A model generated the notes under the pieces. That model saw only the letters and a list, made by a program, of their open reading frames with translations. It had not been told where the DNA came from and did no database searches. Of a stretch of 64,000 nucleotides of DNA, positions 31,523-39,856 are shown piece by piece; position 1 is the first letter of the stretch; each line of letters starts with the position of its first letter. The translations under genes and the position numbers were made by a program. The stretch is taken from positions 2,385,501 to 2,449,500 of the forward strand of contig NZ_CP050265.1 of NCBI RefSeq assembly GCF_011765465.1. The letters are read 5' to 3'. This stretch comes from Erythrobacter sp. (GTDB taxonomy: Bacteria; Pseudomonadota; Alphaproteobacteria; Sphingomonadales; Sphingomonadaceae).

Positions 31523-33715
31523 ATGACATCGTTCACCTCCCGCCTTGCCGTTGCAACGGCCCTTTCCTTCGCGCTCGCTGCAAGCCCAGCTTTCGCCCAG
31601 GATGCCGAGGACGAGGAGACGCGTCCGGCTGAAAGCAAGCAGAAGGACGACGGCGAACACCTCCACGATCGCGGCGACATCCTCGTCACCGCCGAGGGTG
31701 TCCGCGAACTCGACTTCATCGCCGGGCAGGACATTCTCGGCCTCGAAGAGGTGCAGCGCAATCTCAGCAGCCAACTCGGCGAAGTGCTGGTCAAGGTGCC
31801 GGGCGTCACCGCCACCAGCTTTGCGCCCGGCGCCTCGCGCCCGATCCTGCGCGGCCTCGACGGGGAGCGCGTGCGCGTGCTGATCGACGGGCTGGGCACG
31901 GCCGACACCGCCAACACCTCGGCCGACCACGCGACCACGATCGACCCGCTCACCGTCACCCGGATCGAGGTCCTGCGCGGCCCCGGCGCGCTGCTGTTCG
32001 GCAGCCAGGCGATCGGCGGCGTCGTCAACGTGATCGACCGGCGCATACCGATCGAAGTGCCCGAAGAGCCGATCCACCTCGACGCGCTGTTCGCCGCCGA
32101 CACCGTGAGCAACCTGCGCAGCGGCGGCGCGTCGATCGATGCGGCGCTGGCCGATAATGTCGTGGTCCATTTCGACGGCTCGTTCCGCGACACCAACGAT
32201 CTCGAGATCCCCGGCTTCCAGCTGACCGAGGGACTGCGCAACGAACTGCTCGCCGAAGCCGCGGAGGAAGAGGCCGAGGGCGAATTCGAGGAAGCCGAGG
32301 AACTGCGCGAGGCCACCGACCAGCGCGCTTTCGTGCCGAACAGCGACCTGCAGACCTGGACCGTCAACGGGGGCATCGGCTTCATCTTCGGTGAAAGCAG
32401 CTTCGGCGCCTCGGTCGGCTATTTCGACACCAATTACGGCGTGATCAAGCGTCCGGGGACCGAGCACGCCCACGGCGAAGAAGAGCACGGCCATGACGAT
32501 CACGATGATCATGACGATCACGACGATCACGACGAGGAAGGCCACGAGCACGGCGACGAGGACGTTCGCATCGACCTCGAACAGCTGCGCGTCGACCTGC
32601 GCGGCGACATCGCGCTTGGCAGCGGCTTCTTCTCGCGGCTGAAGCTGCGGGCGGGCTATTCCGACTACACCCATACCGAGCTTGAAGGGATGGAGATCGG
32701 CACGGTCTTCGACACCGAGACGATCGAGGCCCGCGCCGAGCTGATCCAGAGCCGCGGCGGGGTGATCGGCGCGCAATTCACCTCGCGCGATTTCCAGGCG
32801 GTCGGTGCTGAAGCCTTCGTCCAGCCCAACGACACCACCCAGTTCGCGCTTTTCACGGTGCAGGAATTCGATCTCGGCGGAATCCAGCTCGAGGCTGCCG
32901 GCCGCTACGAAACCGTCGATGTCGAATCCGAGCCGCTGGGCGTCGAGCGCAATTTCGACCTTTTCTCCGGCGCCCTGTCGGCGGTGATCGAAACCGAGGG
33001 CGGGGTGCGCTTCGGCCTCACCGGTTCGCGCTCGGAGCGTGCCCCGGCGGGCGAGGAACTCTTCGCCAACGGCCCGCACATCGCGACACAGGCGTTCGAG
33101 ATCGGCAACGTCGACCTCGACGTCGAAAGCGCCTGGGGGCTCGAGACCTTCCTGCGCGGCGACATCGGCGACATCTCCTTCGGCGCGTCTGTCTATTACC
33201 AGAGCTTCGACGACTTCATCTTCCTCTCCCCCACCGGCGAGGAGGAGGACGACCTGCCGGTCTTCGTCTACCTGCAGGAAGACGCGAACTTCTTCGGCTT
33301 CGAGGCGGACCTCGCGCTGCCCGTGGTCGAGACCGAGGACTTCACCCTTCTGACCGATCTGCGCGCGTCCTACGTCTCCGCCGACCTGCAGGGCGACGGG
33401 AACCTGCCGCGCATCCCGCCGATCAGCCTGCTCGGCGCGCTCGAAGCGCAGTTCGACCGGTTCGACCTGCGCGGCGAGGTGCAGTGGTTCGGCGAACAGG
33501 ACGAAGTCGCCGACTTCGAAACCGCGACCGACGACTTCGCTTTCGTGAACCTCTATCTCTCGATGCGGCCGCTTGAGAACAACCCGAATGTCGTCGTCCA
33601 GATCGCCGGCGAAAACCTGTTCGACGTCGAAGGCCGCCGCCATTCGAGCTTCACCAAGGATTTCATCCCCCTGCCGGGGCGGAACCTGAGGATGAGCGTG
33701 CGCCTGTCCTTCTGA
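31523..33715 (+). CDS. TonB-dependent receptor, ZnuD-like with His/Asp-rich loop
   Basis: A 730-residue outer-membrane receptor: signal peptide (cleavage after SPAFAQ), plug domain (about 45-190: LSSQLGEVLVKVPGVTATSF, ILRGLDGERVRVLIDGL, IEVLRGPGALLFGSQAIGGVVN) and barrel to the C-terminal Phe (MSVRLSF). Residues about 315-350 are an extracellular-type loop made almost only of His, Asp, Glu and Gly. The same feature marks the zinc receptor ZnuD. Zinc is therefore the best guess; another divalent metal is possible. ATG 31523 is preferred to GTG 31505. Confidence 0.9.
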   Translation: MTSFTSRLAVATALSFALAASPAFAQDAEDEETRPAESKQKDDGEHLHDRGDILVTAEGVRELDFIAGQDILGLEEVQRNLSSQLGEVLVKVPGVTATSFAPGASRPILRGLDGERVRVLIDGLGTADTANTSADHATTIDPLTVTRIEVLRGPGALLFGSQAIGGVVNVIDRRIPIEVPEEPIHLDALFAADTVSNLRSGGASIDAALADNVVVHFDGSFRDTNDLEIPGFQLTEGLRNELLAEAAEEEAEGEFEEAEELREATDQRAFVPNSDLQTWTVNGGIGFIFGESSFGASVGYFDTNYGVIKRPGTEHAHGEEEHGHDDHDDHDDHDDHDEEGHEHGDEDVRIDLEQLRVDLRGDIALGSGFFSRLKLRAGYSDYTHTELEGMEIGTVFDTETIEARAELIQSRGGVIGAQFTSRDFQAVGAEAFVQPNDTTQFALFTVQEFDLGGIQLEAAGRYETVDVESEPLGVERNFDLFSGALSAVIETEGGVRFGLTGSRSERAPAGEELFANGPHIATQAFEIGNVDLDVESAWGLETFLRGDIGDISFGASVYYQSFDDFIFLSPTGEEEDDLPVFVYLQEDANFFGFEADLALPVVETEDFTLLTDLRASYVSADLQGDGNLPRIPPISLLGALEAQFDRFDLRGEVQWFGEQDEVADFETATDDFAFVNLYLSMRPLENNPNVVVQIAGENLFDVEGRRHSSFTKDFIPLPGRNLRMSVRLSF

Positions 33716-33746
33716 CCGTAATGTCGCTGGCGGTCCTGGCCACGGC

Positions 33747-33980
33747 CTAGATTGTCAGCGACCAGAACACGAGGGCGACGATCCAGCCCGCGTTGAACAC
33801 GGCGAGCATGGCCCATGTGGTGGCCTTGCTCGCCTGTTTCTTTCCGGGGCCGACCGCGACGTCGGGCTCGGTCCGGAACAGCCGGGCGACGTCGCGCGCA
33901 TGGATCAGCAGCCATGCCCCGCTGGCGAGCGTGATGACTCCGATGAGGAAGATTCCGGCCTGCTGGTAGATGAGCGGCAT
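33747..33980 (-). CDS. Small two-helix membrane protein (paralogue A)
   Basis: A 77-residue protein with a first helix holding GIFLIGVITLASGAWLLIHARDVARLFR and a second, AMLAVFNAGWIVALVFWSL. GGAGGCGAAA just before ATG 33980 decides the start. The AWL(L/V)(I/L)HARDV signature is shared with the protein encoded 90 bases upstream, so the two are an old tandem duplicate. Function unknown. Confidence 0.65.
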   Translation of the reverse strand: MPLIYQQAGIFLIGVITLASGAWLLIHARDVARLFRTEPDVAVGPGKKQASKATTWAMLAVFNAGWIVALVFWSLTI

Positions 33981-34068
33981 TTTCGCCTCCGTTGGCATTT
34001 CAGGTGCTTACAACGGACCAATGGGCCTCATCCGCGCCCGGTTCCGAAATCCTCGGCCAAGCGCACCG

Positions 34069-34311
34069 TCACGAGCCGAGCGAGGCCCGCAGCAGGATCA
34101 GCGTTTCGGCGCTCACCGAAAAGCCGAACAGCGTCATCATCGCGCAGACCAGCCGGAAACTCGCCAGCCGTTTGCCCTCGCCCGGATCGATCGGGAGAAC
34201 CTGCCGCAGCACCAGCACCACGTCGCGCGCGTGCAGCACCAGCCATGCCGAGGACAGGATCGACGTCGCGCTGAAGATCATCAGCATCGCCTGGATCGAG
34301 GGGAGTGAAAT
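34069..34311 (-). CDS. Small two-helix membrane protein (paralogue B), probable ATT start
   Basis: An 80-residue protein that aligns end to end with paralogue A (SSAWLVLHARDVVLVLRQ against SGAWLLIHARDVARLFR). The alignment and an AAAGGAG ribosome binding site both point to ATT at 34311-34309 as first codon; the first ATG (MLMIFSATS) is 8 codons later and lacks a site. ATT starts are rare but known (infC, pcnB). Function unknown. Confidence 0.6.
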   Translation of the reverse strand: MSLPSIQAMLMIFSATSILSSAWLVLHARDVVLVLRQVLPIDPGEGKRLASFRLVCAMMTLFGFSVSAETLILLRASLGS

Positions 34312-34376
34312 GCGCGCGTCTCCTTTATCCGTGCCCCCCTTCAATCCCTGCCCGGCCGTGCCCGTTCCCGGGCCGA

Positions 34377-35552
34377 TCAGTCCTCGGCGGCGAAGGTAAT
34401 TTCGGCGTGCTCCTGCAGCCGGTCGACCAGCGCCTTGCCTAGGAACGAACCGGGCGTCCCGATCCCGCCCTCGGCCTCGCACGAAAGCAAAGCCATCCCC
34501 GTCTCGGCCAGCATCCGGCTGGTCGAGCCATAGCCCGGATCGTACTTGCCCTTCACGCCGTAATGGAGCGTCTGCCCGTCCGGCATCTCGGCGACGAACA
34601 GCACGTCGTAAAAGCCGTTCTCGCGCTCATCCTTCGTCGGCCCCTCGCCCGGCTTGGGCGGTTTCGAGCCGAAGGGGTTCTTCATCATCTCCTGCGCGGC
34701 CTCGGCCATTTTCCTGCCCGCATCGCCGGGGCTGGTCAGCACCATTTCGTCATACTTGAAATCCTCGCCATAGGGGTGGCCGAGCAGGAAATTGGTCCGG
34801 TGCACGTTCTTCGTGTTGATCGGCGCCATGACGAAGGGCGCGGCCCACTTGCCGAGGTCGTCCTCGTGCCGCGGGACCATGCCCGAAGGCTGGTCCGGCC
34901 CTTCGAAGCCGGGGGTGAGCGCGAAAGGATCGCGCAGGACGCCGAGAATCGCCGGCTTCCTCATCGCCGCCTGCATGGTCGCGCCGAGGCTCGCCGCCGT
35001 GCCGCCGGAGAAGGTGCCCTGCATCGCCCGCACGCGGCCCCGGATGCGCGGGGCGGGCGCGCCGAAGCGGGCCTTGGCGGCCTCCTGCGTCATCATCACG
35101 CCGAGGTCGAAGGGGATCGAATCGAAGCCGCTCGAAAAGCAGATCCGCGCGCCGGTTTCCTTCGCGCGCTCATGGAACGCCTCGATCTTCTCCGCCATCC
35201 ATGCGGGCTCGCCGCACAAGTCGGCGTAGTCGGTTGCGGTCTCGACGCAGGCTTCGAGCAGCTTGTCGCCGTAAAGCTGGTAAGGGCCGACCGTGGTGAG
35301 GACGACCTTGGTGCGCTCGCACATGGCCTTGAGCGAGGCAGGGTCATCGGCATCGGCGACGACCAGCGGCGTATCGGCCGGCGCGCCGATTTCGTCGCGC
35401 ACGGCTTCGAGCTTGGACAGGCTGCGCCCGGCCATCGCCCATTTCGGCCCGTCCTCGCGGCCGCCGTAGTGATGCGCGAGGTATTCAGCGACGAGCCGCC
35501 CGGTGTAGCCGGTCGCGCCATAGACGATGATGTCGAACTCTTTGTCAGCCAC
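34377..35552 (-). CDS. Saccharopine dehydrogenase-like oxidoreductase / trans-acting enoyl reductase family
   Basis: A 391-residue protein. The N-terminal Rossmann fold opens with FDIIVYGATGYTGRLVAEYLA, followed by WAMAGRSLSKLEAVRDEIG and VVLTTVGPYQLYG; the middle has DYADLCGE and ICFSSGFDSIPFDLGV. These are the motifs of the saccharopine dehydrogenase-like family that includes mycobacterial trans-acting enoyl reductases for lipid synthesis. Substrate here is unknown; a lipid or polyketide reduction is the usual guess. Single gene, own promoter region upstream. Confidence 0.85.
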   Translation of the reverse strand: MADKEFDIIVYGATGYTGRLVAEYLAHHYGGREDGPKWAMAGRSLSKLEAVRDEIGAPADTPLVVADADDPASLKAMCERTKVVLTTVGPYQLYGDKLLEACVETATDYADLCGEPAWMAEKIEAFHERAKETGARICFSSGFDSIPFDLGVMMTQEAAKARFGAPAPRIRGRVRAMQGTFSGGTAASLGATMQAAMRKPAILGVLRDPFALTPGFEGPDQPSGMVPRHEDDLGKWAAPFVMAPINTKNVHRTNFLLGHPYGEDFKYDEMVLTSPGDAGRKMAEAAQEMMKNPFGSKPPKPGEGPTKDERENGFYDVLFVAEMPDGQTLHYGVKGKYDPGYGSTSRMLAETGMALLSCEAEGGIGTPGSFLGKALVDRLQEHAEITFAAED

Positions 35553-35913
35553 GGCAAATCCCCTTTGTCTCGTATTCCCGCATCGCGCGGAACTTCGCCT
35601 CCCTGCCTAGCTCAATAGACGCGAAATGCCAGCCTGTGTGCGCACGGCGGCGGGGCGGGCAAAGGTGACAAAGGTGACACCCTGTCAACTTTCCAACCTT
35701 GCCGGAAGGCACTGAAAATCTGAGCGTTTTGCAAGAAAAAGGAAAAGTGACGGACAGGGAGCACGGGCGTTTCTTGCCAGGCGGGTAGGAAGCGAGAGGG
35801 CAGCATGCGAGCAAGGTGGCACTCGCGGGACGAGTAGGAAACGGAGAGCGTCCGAATATGGGTGGAGATCTGACCTGAAACGGTTAGACAGCGGGTTATG
35901 AGTCCAAGTTTGC
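35553..35913. other. Gene-free gap with short tandem and inverted repeat
   Basis: I see no convincing gene. AAAGGTGAC is repeated head to tail at 35661-35669 and 35670-35678, and TGACA-CCC-TGTCA at 35675-35687 is an inverted repeat. G+C falls towards the right side, where a low-GC gene follows. The weak leftward frames here lack ribosome binding sites and family features. Confidence 0.5.
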
Positions 35914-36213
35914 CTAGCAACGGTAAGCCATCAGAGTTACCACTAATTCTTTGTTAGAAGCGGAAATTCCTTTGAAAACAACCGTATTCGCTCCGGCTTG
36001 CGAAGCCTTGACCAATGCTTCATCCAACGCCTTCCTTGCGGCTTTGTCCATGTTCTTTGAGTTAAAGCTATCGGCCTCGTAAGCTAAGCCTAGAAATTCG
36101 CAATCCGTTACTTTCTGTTCACCGACCATTTTAACGGCAGAAGGAGCCGGATAAAATTCCGCATTAGCGGGAACTGCTAAGCAAACAGCAACAGCAGCCA
36201 AAGCTTTCAACAT
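35914..36213 (-). CDS. Small secreted protein, DUF4156/RcsF-like pattern
   Basis: A 99-residue protein with a signal peptide (MLKALAAVAVCLAVPANA) and a compact domain: VGEQKVTDCEFLGLAYEA, ARKALDEALVKASQAGANTVVFKG and LVVTLMAYRC. A Cys near the start, an A-x-x-GAN segment and a C-terminal AYxC resemble DUF4156/RcsF-type lipoprotein domains, but there is no lipobox. G+C is about 47%, far below the neighbours, which points to acquisition. Function unknown. Confidence 0.6.
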   Translation of the reverse strand: MLKALAAVAVCLAVPANAEFYPAPSAVKMVGEQKVTDCEFLGLAYEADSFNSKNMDKAARKALDEALVKASQAGANTVVFKGISASNKELVVTLMAYRC

Positions 36214-36308
36214 TGTCGTTCTCCAGTGGACTACCGCATCGTATCTCCGCTTTTAAGTTAGATCAACGACGGCAACGGGTCGTAAGCGGACAAAAGCCGT
36301 CCGACCAC

Positions 36309-36863
36309 CTACAGCCGCGGCAGCGTCACCCCGCGCTGGCCCATGTATTTTCCCGCGCGGTCCTTGTAGCTCGTCTCGCAGCGTTCATTGCCTTTGAGGA
36401 ACAGGAACTGGCACGCGCCTTCATTGGCGTAGATGCGCGCGGGCAGCGGCGTGGTGTTGGAAAATTCGAGCGTCACGTGCCCCTCCCAGCCCGGCTCCAG
36501 CGGGGTCACGTTCACGATGATCCCGCAGCGCGCATAGGTGCTCTTGCCGAGGCAGATCACCAGCACGTCTTCCGGCACGCGGAAATATTCGACCGTGCGG
36601 GCGAGCGCGAAGGAATTGGGCGGGATCACGCAGACATCGGTCTCGCGGTCGACGAAGCTGTTGGCGTCGAACTGCTTGGGATCGACCACCGCCGAATCGA
36701 CATTGGTGAAGATCTTGAATTCAGGCGCCACCCGCGCGTCGTAGCCGTAGGAGGAGAGGCCGTAGGAAATGCAGCCCTCGCGCCGCTGCGCCTCGACGAA
36801 GGGCTCGATCATGCCATGTTCGAGCGCCTGCGTGCGGATCCACTTGTCGGAAAGAATCGCCAT
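36309..36863 (-). CDS. dcd: dCTP deaminase
   Basis: Deaminates dCTP to dUTP for thymidylate synthesis. 184 residues, the usual length. MAILSDKWI start, [75 protein letters not shown] (Ser and Glu of the active site in GKSTYARCG and EFSNTTPLP), and C-terminal [14 protein letters not shown]. Stands alone between convergent/divergent neighbours. Confidence 0.97.
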   Translation of the reverse strand: MAILSDKWIRTQALEHGMIEPFVEAQRREGCISYGLSSYGYDARVAPEFKIFTNVDSAVVDPKQFDANSFVDRETDVCVIPPNSFALARTVEYFRVPEDVLVICLGKSTYARCGIIVNVTPLEPGWEGHVTLEFSNTTPLPARIYANEGACQFLFLKGNERCETSYKDRAGKYMGQRGVTLPRL

Positions 36864-36955
36864 ACGCTAGACGATTCCCGATGGCCGCGCCCCCGGCAAG
36901 CGGCGGGGGCGACTTATCCGGCGAAACCCGCGCCGCCGAACCGGCCTCGCCCCGC

Positions 36956-37858
36956 TCAGGCCGATTGCATTTCGGCGCGGGCGTGGGCGGCGATTTCGTC
37001 GGCGAGGCGGTCCACCAGCTCCACCGGCAGATCGTGGCCCCAACCGGGGATCGTCACCAGCCGCGCGCCGGGTATCGCCATCGCCGTGTCCTCGCCCGCC
37101 TCGACCTTGACCAGCGGATCGTCCTCGCCGTGCATCACCAGTGTCGGCGCGGTCACACGGGCGAGCCGTTCGCGCCGGTCGCCGTCGTCGATGATCGCGG
37201 CGAGCTGGCGCGGCAGCCCGTCGGGATAGACGCTGCGGCGCACCGTCTTCAGCACCCTTTCGCGCAGTTTCTCGTCCGAAGGGCGATAGGCCGGGCTGCC
37301 GATCGCGCGCTGCACCCGCATCCCGTGGGCGACGACCGCCTCCTCCTCGAGCGAAGGGAGCGGCGCGGTCAGCGCCTCCATCGCGTGCTTTTCCGCCTTG
37401 GGCAGCTTCGGATTGCCGGTGGTCGAGAAGATCGAGGTCAGCGACCGCAGCCGCTCGGCATGGTTCACCGCCATCAGCTGCGCGATCATCCCGCCCATCG
37501 ACGCGCCGACCACGTGCGCGGCTTCGATGCCGAGCGCGTCCATCAGGCCCACCGCATCGTCGGCCATGTCGTTCAGCGTGTAGGGCACGCGCGGGGGGAA
37601 GCCGATCTTCTTCCAGAGCACTTGCCACACGATCTTGGGCGGCCGCTCGCCCGCCATTTTCTGGCTGTGCCCGATATCGCGGTTGTCGAAGCGGATCACG
37701 CGAAAGCCGCGGGCGACAAGCGCCTCGACGAATTCGTCGGGCCACAGGGTCAATTGCGCGCCGAGGCCCATCACCAGCAGCACCGGCGGATGGGCCGGGT
37801 CGCCGTGGTCCTCGTAGAACAGCTCGATATTCGTGTTGGGCGTCGTGATCGCGGGCAT
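36956..37858 (-). CDS. Alpha/beta hydrolase
   Basis: A 300-residue cytoplasmic hydrolase. PVLLVMGLGAQLTLWPDEF holds the oxyanion loop region; the nucleophile elbow is VVGASMGGMIAQLMA (Ser about residue 126), the acid is in PTLVMHGEDDPLV, and the His in PGWGHDLP. VIRFDNRDIGHSQ is the usual strand 4 motif. Close to esterase/dienelactone hydrolase-like proteins; substrate unknown. ATG 37858 chosen because the frame upstream is GC-rich filler. Confidence 0.85.
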   Translation of the reverse strand: MPAITTPNTNIELFYEDHGDPAHPPVLLVMGLGAQLTLWPDEFVEALVARGFRVIRFDNRDIGHSQKMAGERPPKIVWQVLWKKIGFPPRVPYTLNDMADDAVGLMDALGIEAAHVVGASMGGMIAQLMAVNHAERLRSLTSIFSTTGNPKLPKAEKHAMEALTAPLPSLEEEAVVAHGMRVQRAIGSPAYRPSDEKLRERVLKTVRRSVYPDGLPRQLAAIIDDGDRRERLARVTAPTLVMHGEDDPLVKVEAGEDTAMAIPGARLVTIPGWGHDLPVELVDRLADEIAAHARAEMQSA

Positions 37859-38025
37859 GGCGGGTCCGTCTGCTGGGCCTTGGTGCCCTGTGCCTATCGG
37901 CGCGCCCGCGCTTCTGCAAGCGCCCCCGCCGGGCCAAACCGCCCCTGCCTTTGCCATGCGGGGTGCAACGGAAAAGGAAGGGGCGGCCGCTCACGCCGGG
38001 TTCGGCAGCAAGGGGGAAGGGGCTG

Positions 38026-38544
38026 CTAACCCCCGAGAACGATCAGGTCGCTCCCTGCCTCCCCGGCGGCAAGCCGGGCGCGTTCGGATTGCGCGAGCGC
38101 GAGCATCAGCTGCTTGTGCTCCACGCGGTCGGTGGCGAAGACGATGTTCGCGAGGAACTGCGCCCTGTGCGCGTTGCCCACGGGCACGTCGGACAGGTCG
38201 CCCAGCCGCCTCACCGCGTATTTCGCCATCCTGAGCGCGGTCCGGTCGGCGGTGTTGGAATGGACGGTCAGCCCGTCGGGCCGCCCGTCCTCACCCATCC
38301 GGAAGGCGATCTGCACGATGCCGCTTTTCGGCACGGCGCTGCTGCGCCCGGGCGCCTGGCGCAGCGCATTGTCGAGCCGGCGCGTCGCCCGGTCCTGCCA
38401 GCGCTGCATCTCGCCCTGCGTAGTCACCCTGATCTGCTCCTGTTCGCCGGCAAGCGCCGGAGACGCGGCGAGCGGCAGCGAAAGGCCGAGCGCGAGCAGG
38501 GATGCAGCGACAGGACGCAGCGATTTTGTGGTACGGTAGGTCAT
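38026..38544 (-). CDS. TonB C-terminal-like secreted protein
   Basis: A 172-residue protein with a signal peptide (cleavage after SPALA). The domain RLDNALRQAPGRSSAVPKSGIVQIAFRMGEDGRPDGLTVHSNTADRTALRMAKYAVRRLGDLSDVP is a TonB C-terminal fold (Gly-rich turn, then helix with AVRR). There is no transmembrane anchor beyond the signal, so it is more likely a soluble periplasmic relative than a true energy transducer. Its ribosome binding site (AGGAGGAT, 38558-38551) can be fully paired in a hairpin, see the separate entry. Confidence 0.7.
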   Translation of the reverse strand: MTYRTTKSLRPVAASLLALGLSLPLAASPALAGEQEQIRVTTQGEMQRWQDRATRRLDNALRQAPGRSSAVPKSGIVQIAFRMGEDGRPDGLTVHSNTADRTALRMAKYAVRRLGDLSDVPVGNAHRAQFLANIVFATDRVEHKQLMLALAQSERARLAAGEAGSDLIVLGG

Positions 38545-38550
38545 TGGATC

Positions 38551-38576
38551 ATCCTCCTATCATCGTTCAGGAGGAT
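38551..38576 (-). promoter_or_regulatory. Hairpin sequestering the ribosome binding site
   Basis: On the minus strand ATCCTCCT (38576-38569) is the perfect complement of AGGAGGAT (38558-38551), with a 10-base loop. The second arm is the ribosome binding site of the TonB-C gene starting at 38544, so translation would be blocked until the 8-bp stem opens, as in RNA thermometers or some riboswitch expression platforms. Confidence 0.5.
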
Positions 38577-38817
38577 CGGCCGGTCAGCGTCGAGCAAGCA
38601 GGGCATCAGCCCATACCCGCAAGCGTCGGCGGCAATGGTCGATCCGACGCCGTGCGTCCGCCTTCTTGCCGGACGTCATGGCGTCAGATGCAAGAATGCC
38701 ATACCGCACAAATCCATCAAGCCGGGCTTTACCGAATGGGCATTTGTTTCGTCCAAGCGGCTCGGATCGACGATAAGTGACGCACCGGTATCGACGAAGG
38801 GGGCGGCGCGCTGCGCC

Positions 38818-39753
38818 CTATCGGCCGCGCCAGTCGGGCCCCATGATGACCGCGCCATCCGACTCGAGCATATCGAGCACGCCATCCGGTTCCGCCAGCA
38901 CGCGCAGCGGCACGACCGCGACGGTGACGCCGTCTGCGCCCATCGCCTGCGTGATTTCGTCCACCCAGATGCCGCGGATTTCCTCGCCCAGTTCCGGGTC
39001 GGCCCAGGGCCAGCAGGAACCCAGCGCGACTTCGAGCGGGTTTTCCATCGTCGCAGGGATGTCGAAGCGCCGCCACGCATTGCCCCGCGCCTCGATGATT
39101 GCCGGCCCCGCTTCGGCGGCGGTCATGGCCGCTTCGAGGCAGGGGATCTGCGTGCGCGGGTCGGCTTCGGACAGGCTGTCGAGCAGGTCCTCTCCGCGAA
39201 AGCGCGGCGGGCGGATGATTTCGACGTCGGCATCCTCGGCGGCTTCCTCGACCACCTCGGTCGCATCGTCCAGCGTGTCGTCGTCGAAATCGAGCTGGCG
39301 GGCGAGCAGGTTGAAGGCGGTGATGAGGAAGGAGGAGCGGTCGTAATCCTTGTCGTATTTTTCCTCGAGCGCGGCGAGCCGGGCGCGCTGGGCTTCGTCG
39401 AGGTAATCGCCCGCCACGGTCTTGTCTGGCAGCTTGAGGAAGCGCCCGGCGCGGAACATCACGCGGAAGAAATCGCCCGGCGAGAACTTGGGCCGCGAGC
39501 GAAGGATGACCCTCTGCGATTCCCCCACCGCCTCCTCCAGCCGGTCGGGCCGCCACGGCGTCGCCTCGGGCACTTCGCGGATTTCGCCCACGAGGATGAT
39601 CGCGCCGGTGTCGGTGTCGATCGTCCACATCGGCGCGCCGGAACGCTGCGCGGTGACGAGGATGGCGTTTTCGGATGGGGGCGCGGGGTCTTGGGCGGCG
39701 AGGGGGGCGGCTATATTGGCGAGCAGGAGGGGAAGCAGAGCCTTGCGCATCAT
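38818..39753 (-). CDS. TraB/GumN family protein
   Basis: About 311 residues with a signal peptide (LLANIAAPLAAQ). PMWTIDTDTGAIILVGEIREVPEATPWRPDRLEEAVGESQRVIL is the diverged TraB/GumN opening (normally GTIHVLP); near the C-terminus GADGVTVAVVPLRVLAEPDGVLDMLESDG corresponds to the conserved fA-vGAgHLvG-dgV-lL-G segment. The usual GxH motifs are altered, so catalytic function is doubtful. A Met-Met start at 39753/39750 follows GGAAGGAT. Unknown substrate. Confidence 0.75.
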   Translation of the reverse strand: MMRKALLPLLLANIAAPLAAQDPAPPSENAILVTAQRSGAPMWTIDTDTGAIILVGEIREVPEATPWRPDRLEEAVGESQRVILRSRPKFSPGDFFRVMFRAGRFLKLPDKTVAGDYLDEAQRARLAALEEKYDKDYDRSSFLITAFNLLARQLDFDDDTLDDATEVVEEAAEDADVEIIRPPRFRGEDLLDSLSEADPRTQIPCLEAAMTAAEAGPAIIEARGNAWRRFDIPATMENPLEVALGSCWPWADPELGEEIRGIWVDEITQAMGADGVTVAVVPLRVLAEPDGVLDMLESDGAVIMGPDWRGR

Positions 39754-39856
39754 CGAAAGCTTATCCTTCCTTTCCTGCACGGCGCTTTAACGCCCTGGGT
39801 TCCCGCATTGGCGCTGCGCGCCGTCTGCGACTCCGCGGGGATAACGAAAATGGTTT

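Noticed and set aside
31502..33643. Leftward 713-codon frame antisense to the zinc-type receptor
   Set aside because: Antisense shadow; the forward frame has signal peptide, plug and barrel motifs.
35545..35920. Two leftward frames of about 90-100 codons in the gap after the saccharopine-dehydrogenase-like gene
   Set aside because: Overlap each other in different frames, lack ribosome binding sites and show no family features.
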